A DNA stretch of 6,120 nt from Saprospiraceae bacterium (GTDB lineage: Bacteria; Bacteroidota; Bacteroidia; Chitinophagales; Saprospiraceae), in contig JABDPK010000040.1 of assembly GCA_013042795.1 (NCBI GenBank), positions 1-6,120 of the forward strand. The letters run 5' to 3'. Below the pieces are notes generated by a model. It had not been told where the DNA came from and made no database searches. It was given only the letters and a program-made list of their open reading frames with translations. The position numbers and the translations under genes are program-made. How positions within the stretch are numbered: position 1 is the stretch's first letter; each line of letters opens with the position of its first letter. Positions 1 through 5,671 of the stretch are shown here, piece after piece.

Positions 1-1
1 C

Positions 2-787
2 ACCTCTTCCCGCTGCTATCAGCCTGTTGGGATCAACCCCATACTTATCCTGTAATACTCTGACTACTGAAGTCGCCCGTTTGACGCTTAGGTCCCAGTT
101 ATCTTCTATACATGAATTTTTAATTGGTACGTTGTCGGTATAACCTTCTACCATCACTTCAACATCAGGTCTGGAGGCGACTATCATTGCAATTTTACCA
201 AGAACTTCTTCTGCACGACCAGTAAGGTTGGAGCTGCCCGTTTTATAAAGCATTTTATCAGACAGGTTTATAAAAACAACTGTTTTGTCCACTTCGATAT
301 TCACGTCCTGGTCCTCAATACCTTGTGCAAGGACCGATTTCAGATTGAGTGCCAATGCCAGGTTAATTGAATCCGTCTTCGTCTTGGCTGCCTGCAGCAT
401 TCTGACGTATTTATCCCGGTCTTCCAGTTGTTCAAGGGTTTTACCGATATTATCATTAGCGGATTTTGTCAGGACTGTCAAATCTTCAATCTGTGCATAT
501 TGCCTGTCTCTTTGGGATTTCAATTCCGTGATCTGCGATCTTAAATTTTCAATTTCTCTCGATTGATCCTCAGAGAGATTTTCTGCTTTTTGCACCTCTT
601 CAAGTTTAAGATTCTCACAAGCTTCCAGTTTAGCCTCTAATTCTCCTTTGCTTATAATCAGTTCCGCGTATTCAGATTCCTTTTTCAAAAGTGCATCCTG
701 GGAAGATTGAAATTTTTTCTTGCCGACACACGCTGTCTGCATAAAAGCAAAGATTATCAATACTGTTATTACATGGATATTCTTCAT
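2..787 (-). CDS. OmpA/MotB-domain lipoprotein, C-terminus cut by window edge
   Basis: Outer-membrane-associated protein whose C-terminal OmpA-like domain should bind peptidoglycan and tether the envelope. I translated the frame by hand from an ATG at 787; it stays open for 262 codons to the left edge, so the C-terminus is missing. Residues 1-19 form a lysine-led hydrophobic signal ending MQTAC; Cys20 would be the lipidated residue, although Gln at -3 makes the lipobox imperfect. Residues about 25-130 are rich in Glu, Lys and Gln and look like a coiled-coil spacer. From about residue 160 the OmpA-like fold begins: VDKTVVFINLS at 166, EGYTDN at 214-219, then an NWDLSVKRA stretch and a GVDPNRLIAAGRG stretch, all typical of the peptidoglycan-binding core. 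It is transcribed divergently from the TM-helix gene. The family is clear; the specific role is not, and a MotB-type stator is unlikely because there is a lipoprotein signal rather than a proton-conducting TM helix. Confidence 0.88.
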   Translation of the reverse strand, partial: MKNIHVITVLIIFAFMQTACVGKKKFQSSQDALLKKESEYAELIISKGELEAKLEACENLKLEEVQKAENLSEDQSREIENLRSQITELKSQRDRQYAQIEDLTVLTKSANDNIGKTLEQLEDRDKYVRMLQAAKTKTDSINLALALNLKSVLAQGIEDQDVNIEVDKTVVFINLSDKMLYKTGSSNLTGRAEEVLGKIAMIVASRPDVEVMVEGYTDNVPIKNSCIEDNWDLSVKRATSVVRVLQDKYGVDPNRLIAAGRG

Positions 788-964
788 CTGTAACTTTAAT
801 TTATAAACTAACTGAATTTGAATTAACATTATTATTCGATACAAACTTCAAAACGTATAAATCAAAAATGATTCCTATACTTCTTTTGTTACTTATTTTA
901 ATATCCGCGTCACAATAATCGTGCCCCTCCAACCACTCCTATTTATTCACTAAAACCACTCAAA
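788..964. promoter_or_regulatory. Divergent intergenic region between OmpA-like and TM-helix genes
   Basis: AT-rich 177-bp gap that must hold the promoters of both divergent genes. I found no exact TAnnTTTG -7 box on either strand. Near matches are TGAATTTG on the plus strand around 825 and a TACGTTTTG (one extra base) on the minus strand around 850. Neither start codon has a Shine-Dalgarno sequence. No strong hairpin or operator is evident. The promoter role is inferred only from the gene arrangement. Confidence 0.45.
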
Positions 965-2149
965 ATGGAATTCATTAACAACCTTGTAAATACCCTATCA
1001 AATCAAGTCGGGACAATCATTCCAGGCGTAATTGGTGCACTTTTAACACTTATCATTGGATTTTTTGTAGCCAAAATTTTTAAGAAAATTACATTAAACT
1101 TATTAGGAAAATCAAAATTGGATGAAAAACTGACAAGCAAATTGGGCAGTGGAATTCGGCTTGATCAATTCCTGGCCAAACTGGTTTATTACCTGGTTAT
1201 CCTCTATACACTGATTATTGTTTTAAACATGTTGGGCGTGACTGGTGTCCTCGAACCCCTGAATGACATGCTCAATAAGTTTTTAAGTTTTATACCAAAC
1301 CTGATCGCTGCAGGTATTATCTGTTTTGCAGGCTATATGATTGCCAAAATTGTAAGTGAGGCAACGCATTTTGTATCTGAACGGATTGAAAATTATATTT
1401 CCAGTAAAGGGATAAGTATGGGGAGTATTAATATTCCCAAATTGATTAAGCAAATCGTATTCATTTTCGTGTTTATCCCAATCCTGATAGTTGCACTTGA
1501 TACATTGCAAATGTATTCGATTTCAGAACCTGCAAAAGACATGATGGCATCTTTCCTTTCAGCTGTACCTAAAATAGTTGCTGCGGCAATTCTGCTTGGG
1601 TTGTTCTATTTTATAGGAAAGTATATAGTTTCATTCATTGTTGAACTTGCAAAAAATCTTGGACTAGACGATTTTGCTGAAGAAAGTGGGATTTCAAAAC
1701 TCATGGGTAGCAAGTCATTCAGTTCAACACTGGGGAATATCGCTTTATTTTTCGTTATGTTTCTTGGTACAATTGCGGCAGTGGACAAACTTGAATTGAC
1801 ACAGATCAGTAATATATTACATGATGTATTCAATCTGACAGGTAATATTTTCTTCGGTATGATCATCATGTTTGTCGGTGTATTTTTATCAAATAAAGCA
1901 CAAGCAGCCCTGGCAGAATCAAAGGAAAATAGTTGGATGGCAACATTTGCCAAGTTCGTAATACTCGGCCTTTTCTTTGCATTTGCATTACACACCATCG
2001 GTATTGCCCAGTCGATCGTCAACCTTGTCGTCGGCCTTACTTTCGGTGCAGTCGCGGTCGCATTCGCACTTTCATTCGGATTGGGTGGTCGAAAAGCTGC
2101 AGGTCGTCAGCTTGATCACATTTTCAACAGAATAAGAAACGAAAACTAG
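965..2149 (+). CDS. CmpX-like membrane protein with four TM-helix repeats (mechanosensitive channel-related)
   Basis: Inner-membrane protein of 394 residues, of the group usually annotated as mechanosensitive ion channel family because of conserved TM-helix repeats (Pfam TM_helix type). Repeat helices begin near residues 20, 111, 202 and 293. Pro20, Pro111 and Pro202 lie exactly 91 residues apart, and Ala36, Ala127, Gly218 and Ser309 mark the helix ends with the same spacing. Each unit has a second hydrophobic helix (about 70-90, 162-181, 257-276, 329-348). The protein ends with a Gly/Ala-rich helix (about 352-376) and the motif FGLGGRKAAGR, which resembles the start of an MscS pore region, but it stops about 10 residues later, so the MscS beta and alpha/beta domains are absent. 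Pseudomonas CmpX is a known protein of this architecture. The ATG is the only sensible start and no Shine-Dalgarno is present. Channel activity is unproven; a membrane-stress sensor or scaffold is equally possible. Confidence 0.85.
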   Translation: MEFINNLVNTLSNQVGTIIPGVIGALLTLIIGFFVAKIFKKITLNLLGKSKLDEKLTSKLGSGIRLDQFLAKLVYYLVILYTLIIVLNMLGVTGVLEPLNDMLNKFLSFIPNLIAAGIICFAGYMIAKIVSEATHFVSERIENYISSKGISMGSINIPKLIKQIVFIFVFIPILIVALDTLQMYSISEPAKDMMASFLSAVPKIVAAAILLGLFYFIGKYIVSFIVELAKNLGLDDFAEESGISKLMGSKSFSSTLGNIALFFVMFLGTIAAVDKLELTQISNILHDVFNLTGNIFFGMIIMFVGVFLSNKAQAALAESKENSWMATFAKFVILGLFFAFALHTIGIAQSIVNLVVGLTFGAVAVAFALSFGLGGRKAAGRQLDHIFNRIRNEN

Positions 2150-2173
2150 ACGATTTATCCCTTCATATCTATG

Positions 2174-2207
2174 GACCGGAACCTTAATGTTCCGGTCTTT
2201 ATTTTTT
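2174..2207 (+). terminator. Rho-independent terminator of the TM-helix gene
   Basis: A perfect 9-bp stem, GACCGGAAC at 2174-2182 with GTTCCGGTC at 2189-2197, encloses a 6-nt loop and is followed directly by TTTATTTTTT. It lies 24 nt after the stop codon of the TM-helix gene and separates it from the sugar transporter. Confidence 0.92.
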
Positions 2208-2363
2208 ACACATATGATTCAAATCATTTGTTGATCTAATTCTTATCATTTCATTAACTGGCTGATAGATGGACTTTTAAGCCATAATTTAACAAGAGGA
2301 CAAAATACATAATAAGGTTTTTTTTAAGAGATTTCATGTACGTTCGACGAAGAGTCGATTAAT

Positions 2364-2371
2364 TAAATTTG
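2364..2371 (+). promoter_or_regulatory. Possible Bacteroidetes -7 box (TAAATTTG)
   Basis: An exact match to the TAnnTTTG -7 consensus, with TTC at 2343-2345 as a poor -33 element 18 nt upstream. The upstream half overlaps a small hairpin. Transcription would start near 2378 and run straight into the hairpin at 2384-2409, giving either a very short RNA or an attenuated transporter message. An 8-bp AT-rich match can occur by chance. Confidence 0.3.
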
Positions 2372-2383
2372 AGCTAATCTTCA

Positions 2384-2417
2384 GAGAGCTTTCCAATCGG
2401 GAAGCTCTTCTTCTTTT
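2384..2417 (+). terminator. Second terminator-like hairpin, ahead of the sugar transporter
   Basis: GAGAGCTTTCC at 2384-2394 pairs with GGGAAGCTCTT at 2399-2409 over 11 pairs, with one internal and one terminal G-U, around an AATC loop. CTTCTTTT follows. The tail is rich in T only on the plus strand. It sits about 210 nt past the terminator of the preceding gene and 113 nt before the transporter, so it terminates no visible gene. It could end a small RNA, act as a backup terminator, or attenuate the transporter transcript. Confidence 0.55.
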
Positions 2418-2530
2418 AAATGCCTGAATTTGTCCTGATATTCCCGGATGAATTTTCGTCGGAATAATATTGAATCCGTAACTTGATCGAGGCAATCATA
2501 TTTTCCAATAAGATATAAGCTAATCTCAGG

Positions 2531-3871
2531 ATGAAGAGTAAATCAATTACTTATTGGGCTATTACTGTAGCACTGGCTGGATTTCTTTTTGGTTTTGACA
2601 CTATTGTTATATCCGGTGCAGACCAGCCCATACAAAAGCTTTGGAACACCTCCCCTCTTTTCCATGGTACTTTCATCATGTCTATGGCATTATGGGGAAC
2701 GGTCATCGGCGCACTTTTCGGAGGCTGGCCATGTAATGTTCTTGGAAGAAAAAAAACCTTGTTCTGGATTGGTATTTTATATTCTGTTTCTGCAATTGGT
2801 TCTGCACTCGCCATTGACCCCTATAGCTTTTCATTCTTTCGGTTTATCGGAGGTATAGGCGTCGGTGCTTCATCCGTAGCTGCACCAATATATATATCAG
2901 AAATTTCTCCCAAGGAAAATCGAGGGCGCCTGGTCGCCAGCTATCAATTCAATATTGTTTTTGGTATCCTGATCGCATTCCTCTCCAATTACCTTATCGG
3001 TAAATTTATCGGTGGAACTGCATGGAGATTTATGCTCGGTATTGAAGCTTTGCCTGCACTGATATATACATACATGGTTTCACGAGTTCCTGAAAGTCCG
3101 AGATGGCTGATCATGAAGAAAGACAATCCGCAGGAAGCATTCGACGTACTTGAGGAAATATATACTTTGAAGGAAATTCCCACCCGAATCCAGAATATTT
3201 ATAAAAGTATCTCCAAGCATAAAGAGGAAAAACTGTTTTCCATGAAACACAGCTGGCCTGTCATGCTTGTGATATTTATGGCTTTATTCAACCAACTTTC
3301 AGGCATAAACTTTGTCTTGTATTATGCGCCACGGATTTTCGAACAAGCCGGAATTGCTTCTGACAATGTGCTTGGCGCATCGATACCCATTGGCATTGTG
3401 AATTTTGTTTTCACCCTCCTGGGTATGTATTATATTGATCGTGTCGGAAGAAAAAAACTTATGGTTATCGGATCACTTGGATACATCTTTTCCCTCGCGT
3501 GTGTTTCGTGGTCATTTACCATCAATGCGCAGGGAATTGCAGTTGTCGCCTCAGTTTGTGCCTTTATAGCCTCTCACGCCATAGGTCAGGGCGCAGTGAT
3601 ATGGGTCTTTATTTCAGAAATCTTTCCCAACACCCTCAGGGATAAAGGTATGTCTCTGGGTTCAGGTACACATTGGGTATGTGCGGCAATTATTACTCTG
3701 ATTACACCCTATGTACTTGATACAATTCCTGAATACCAGATCTTTGCTTTCTTTTCTATGGCCATGCTGGGACAACTCTTCTTTGTCCTTTTCTATATGC
3801 CTGAGACAAAAGGGATAGGACTGGAAGACCTTGAAGATAAAATGCAGGACGGATCCCTGATACCTACGTAG
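2531..3871 (+). CDS. Sugar porter family MFS transporter, probable sugar/H+ symporter
   Basis: Inner-membrane transporter of 446 residues with 12 predicted TM helices in two six-helix halves, importing an unknown monosaccharide. Sugar-porter signatures are present in order: GFLFGFDT (17-24), the loop 2-3 motif ending LGRKK (71-75), RFIGGIGVG (104-112), EISPKENRGR (124-133), PESPRWL (187-193), QLSGIN with YY (255-265), DRVGRKK (303-309), SEIFP (362-366) and PETKG (424-428). By comparison with E. coli XylE, Asp23 and Arg104 match the proton-coupling pair Asp27/Arg133, which favours proton symport over facilitated diffusion. Sugar-contacting positions are mostly kept (Gln139, Gln255, Asn260, Trp358), with Asn254 in place of Gln288 and His381 in place of Gln415, so substrate preference cannot be taken from XylE. 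The start ATG is preceded by TCAGG with no usable Shine-Dalgarno spacing. No sugar-metabolism gene is adjacent. Confidence 0.93.
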   Translation: MKSKSITYWAITVALAGFLFGFDTIVISGADQPIQKLWNTSPLFHGTFIMSMALWGTVIGALFGGWPCNVLGRKKTLFWIGILYSVSAIGSALAIDPYSFSFFRFIGGIGVGASSVAAPIYISEISPKENRGRLVASYQFNIVFGILIAFLSNYLIGKFIGGTAWRFMLGIEALPALIYTYMVSRVPESPRWLIMKKDNPQEAFDVLEEIYTLKEIPTRIQNIYKSISKHKEEKLFSMKHSWPVMLVIFMALFNQLSGINFVLYYAPRIFEQAGIASDNVLGASIPIGIVNFVFTLLGMYYIDRVGRKKLMVIGSLGYIFSLACVSWSFTINAQGIAVVASVCAFIASHAIGQGAVIWVFISEIFPNTLRDKGMSLGSGTHWVCAAIITLITPYVLDTIPEYQIFAFFSMAMLGQLFFVLFYMPETKGIGLEDLEDKMQDGSLIPT

Positions 3872-3894
3872 TGCAGTATCAAGCCTCCGTCCTG
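3845..3894. terminator. Composite hairpin across the transporter stop codon, probable bidirectional terminator
   Basis: An outer 9-bp perfect stem (CAGGACGGA at 3845-3853 with TCCGTCCTG at 3886-3894) encloses a 4x4 internal loop and an inner 6-bp stem (TGATAC at 3858-3863 with GTATCA at 3876-3881). The left arm encodes the last residues of the transporter, and the stop codon lies in the apical loop. The convergent MscS gene ends 16 bp beyond the right arm. Flanking T runs are weak on the plus strand (TATTCACTTTCT) and slightly better on the minus strand (CATTTTATCTT). Confidence 0.65.
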
Positions 3895-3909
3895 TATTCA
3901 CTTTCTGTC

Positions 3910-4728
3910 CTAGTTCTGTATCATATTTATATCCATTGTTGGATAAGGAATACCTATACCCTCTTTATCAAAGGCTTTTTTCACATTTTCCTTCATATAG
4001 AACATCGTATCCCAGTAGTGTTCGCTTTTACAAAAAGGCCTTGTAGCGAGATTGACTGAACTATCACCCCATTCAGCGACAACAACACCTTGTTCAGGTG
4101 AATCAAGGATGTAGGGACATGCCCGACCGATATCCAGAATTACTTGCCTGGCTTTATCAATACTATCGCCATATCCTATGCCAAACGTTAGTTCAACCCC
4201 AACTTCACCCTGTCCTGAAATATTTGTAATATCATTTCCAGTAACATTGCTGTTGGCTATTATTATACGCTTGTTATCCAGTGTTTTTAAAGTAGTATTG
4301 AATGCATTTATAGCCTCTACAGACCCCACTGTTGCATTCCCACCAATTTTAACCAGGTCACCAACCTTGAATGGTTTGAATATCATGAGCATGACGCCAG
4401 CTGCTGCATGACCAAGAGTACCATTCAGTGCCATCCCTACACCTACCATTAAAGCACCCATGATAGCCACAAAAGAAGTCGTATTAACACCAAACATACT
4501 CACCACTGACAACAGGAGCATTACTTTAAATATGATACCTATCAATGAACATAAAAAATTACCCAATGTCTCATCAAAGCCACGTCGTAGCATGATCTTT
4601 TGAATTACACCGACAATCTTTTTGATTATCCATAAACCGATGATCAGTGTTATCATTGCCAATAGTACTTTTGGCAAGTACATAATTGTCATATCTGTAA
4701 TCTTCTGAATTATTCCTGTTGTGTCCAT
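3910..4728 (-). CDS. mscS: Small-conductance mechanosensitive channel, MscS family
   Basis: Inner-membrane tension-gated channel of 272 residues (E. coli MscS has 286), expected to form a heptamer that releases solutes on hypo-osmotic shock. TM1 is about residues 14-37 and TM2 about 57-80. The Gly/Ala-rich pore helix TM3 is about 84-115, including MVGVGMALNGTLGHAAAGV. KPFKVGD (118-124) opens the beta domain, with FNTTLKTLDNKRIIIANSNV at about 143-162. The alpha/beta domain contains GIGYGDSIDKA, EWGDSSVNLATRP and the terminal GIPYPT. By a remembered alignment, the E. coli pore leucines 105 and 109 become Val95 and Met99, Gly113 is kept as Gly103, and Asn117 becomes His107. There is no Shine-Dalgarno before the ATG, as is usual in this phylum. 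The gene converges on the sugar transporter with a 38-bp gap and diverges from proC, so it is probably monocistronic. The gene symbol reflects the family; which paralogue this is cannot be told. Confidence 0.94.
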   Translation of the reverse strand: MDTTGIIQKITDMTIMYLPKVLLAMITLIIGLWIIKKIVGVIQKIMLRRGFDETLGNFLCSLIGIIFKVMLLLSVVSMFGVNTTSFVAIMGALMVGVGMALNGTLGHAAAGVMLMIFKPFKVGDLVKIGGNATVGSVEAINAFNTTLKTLDNKRIIIANSNVTGNDITNISGQGEVGVELTFGIGYGDSIDKARQVILDIGRACPYILDSPEQGVVVAEWGDSSVNLATRPFCKSEHYWDTMFYMKENVKKAFDKEGIGIPYPTMDINMIQN

Positions 4729-4761
4729 TTAAATTAGTTTTGATTTTAGTAATACAAATTT

Positions 4762-4787
4762 GACGACTAAAAAATGATTTAGTCATC
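4762..4787. repeat. Inverted repeat in the mscS-proC divergent region
   Basis: GACGACTAAA at 4762-4771 and TTTAGTCATC at 4778-4787 form a 10-bp stem with one G-T pair around a 6-nt centre. It starts 34 nt upstream of the mscS ATG and ends 82 nt upstream of the proC ATG. TTTT follows on the plus strand, but no plus-strand gene precedes it, so an operator or an mscS leader/promoter element fits better than a terminator. Its function is inferred from position only. Confidence 0.5.
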
Positions 4788-4857
4788 TTTTCAGTATAAT
4801 TTTTTAATAAAAAATCACCAGTCTGAAATTAAGATGGAGTCTGATTTCTAGTTTTTA

Positions 4858-4865
4858 TACATTTG
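4858..4865 (+). promoter_or_regulatory. Bacteroidetes-type -7 box (TACATTTG) directly before proC
   Basis: An exact TAnnTTTG match ends only 4 nt before the proC ATG. A weak -33 candidate (TGG at 4835-4837) lies 20 nt upstream. If the box is used, transcription would begin at or next to the start codon, giving a leaderless or nearly leaderless proC mRNA. Confidence 0.5.
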
Positions 4866-4869
4866 ATTT

Positions 4870-5664
4870 ATGAAAAATACAATTGCAATCATTGGATGTG
4901 GTAATCTCGGCAAAGCGATTCTTCATGGATTGGTAGAAGACGAGCATATTTCAGCAACAAACTTATATGCTACAAAAAGACATCCGGAAGACATTGAATC
5001 ATTCAGGTCAAGTGGTGTTAAAATATCGAATGATAACCATGAAGCTGTCAAATCATCAGAGATACTTGTTTTTGGTCTTAAACCATATACCATATTAAAT
5101 GTCCTCGAGGAATTGAAGGACAATCTTGATCCTTCCAGGCACATCGTCGTTTCATTGGCCACCGGGATAAGCATCAGGCAAATAAAAGATGTAATCGGAA
5201 TGGAAATTCCTGTTGTGCGTGCCATGCCCAACACGGCATCAGATGTGATGGAATCTCTGACATGCCTGTGCACAGAATCTGAAAACCCGGAAATCCTGGC
5301 CAAGGTGCAATATGTATTTGATTGTATTGGTACTACAATTGTTATTGATGAAAATCTCATGGAATCCGCTACTGTACTGGGCGCGTGCGGAATTGCATAT
5401 GTACTCAGATTTATCAGGGCTATGATCCAGGGAGGCATCCAGATCGGCTTTGACTCGGTGACTGCCAGTAAAATTGTAACCCAAACTGTCAAGGGGGCTT
5501 CGGAATTATTGATCCAACGAAAAAATCATCCTGAGTTTGAAATTGACAAGGTCACTACTCCCAGGGGGTGTACTATTGTTGGTATAAACGAAATGGAACA
5601 CAACGGATTCAGTTCCGCCCTGATCAAAGGGTTAATAGCCTCTTTCGAAGAAATTGAAAAGTAA
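4870..5664 (+). CDS. proC: Pyrroline-5-carboxylate reductase
   Basis: Cytoplasmic enzyme that reduces 1-pyrroline-5-carboxylate to L-proline with NAD(P)H, the last step of proline synthesis. At 264 residues it has the usual family length. The N-terminal Rossmann fold shows IAIIGCGNLGKAI with the GxGxxG loop at 9-14; VVRAMPNTA at 115-123 is the conserved cofactor/active-site segment. The helical C-terminal dimerisation domain has GACGIAY at 171-177, where many ProCs have GSGPAY, and VTTPRGCTIVGINEMEHNGF at 228-247, the ProC signature with Arg232 where the common form has Gly, Ala or Asn. I recall both variants as normal for Bacteroidetes ProC rather than as damage. The ATG follows a candidate -7 box by 4 nt and there is no Shine-Dalgarno. 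It is divergent from mscS and convergent with the right-edge gene, so it is likely a single-gene unit. No proA or proB is in view. Confidence 0.95.
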   Translation: MKNTIAIIGCGNLGKAILHGLVEDEHISATNLYATKRHPEDIESFRSSGVKISNDNHEAVKSSEILVFGLKPYTILNVLEELKDNLDPSRHIVVSLATGISIRQIKDVIGMEIPVVRAMPNTASDVMESLTCLCTESENPEILAKVQYVFDCIGTTIVIDENLMESATVLGACGIAYVLRFIRAMIQGGIQIGFDSVTASKIVTQTVKGASELLIQRKNHPEFEIDKVTTPRGCTIVGINEMEHNGFSSALIKGLIASFEEIEK

Positions 5665-5671
5665 AGCTGAG

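Larger units (their letters stand above)
2208..2530. other. Non-coding upstream region of the sugar transporter
   Basis: This 323-bp stretch has no convincing gene. It contains an overlapping pair of short palindromes at 2214-2230 (ATGATT/AATCAT and CAAAT/ATTTG), a T8 run near 2318-2325, a small hairpin at 2344-2358 (TCGAC, GAAGA loop, GTCGA), a TAAATTTG sequence at 2364-2371 matching the Bacteroidetes -7 box, a terminator-like hairpin at 2384-2417, and a near-repeat of AGCTAATCT(T)CAG at 2372-2384 and 2518-2529. Two weak minus-strand reading frames (2254-2337 and 2381-2542) are treated as doubtful. The transporter promoter must lie here, but I cannot place it firmly: the TAAATTTG box would start transcription just ahead of the second hairpin. 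Confidence 0.6.

Noticed and set aside
285..566. Plus-strand 93-codon open frame
   Set aside because: It is antisense to the OmpA-domain lipoprotein frame, which has a signal sequence, coiled-coil composition and OmpA motifs. The plus frame is Ser/Cys-rich with no domain pattern.
1606..2022. Minus-strand 138-codon open frame
   Set aside because: It is antisense to the TM-helix repeat protein, whose regular 91-residue repeats show that it is the real frame.
2214..2230. Overlapping short palindromes considered as a regulator operator
   Set aside because: The arms are only 5-6 bp in AT-rich DNA, match no regulator site I know, and lie directly after a terminator and 300 bp from the next start.
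2420..2467. 15-codon plus-strand ORF after the second hairpin, considered as a leader peptide
   Set aside because: It is too short to judge, has no run of a regulatory amino acid, no Shine-Dalgarno, and no alternative hairpins that would make it an attenuator peptide.
4762..4791. Inverted repeat plus TTTT considered as a plus-strand terminator
   Set aside because: No plus-strand gene lies upstream (mscS is on the minus strand), and the T run is only four bases, so an operator or leader structure is more likely.
4923..5492. Minus-strand 189-codon open frame
   Set aside because: It is antisense to proC, which carries the GxGxxG loop and the full ProC signature. Long antisense frames are common opposite conserved genes.
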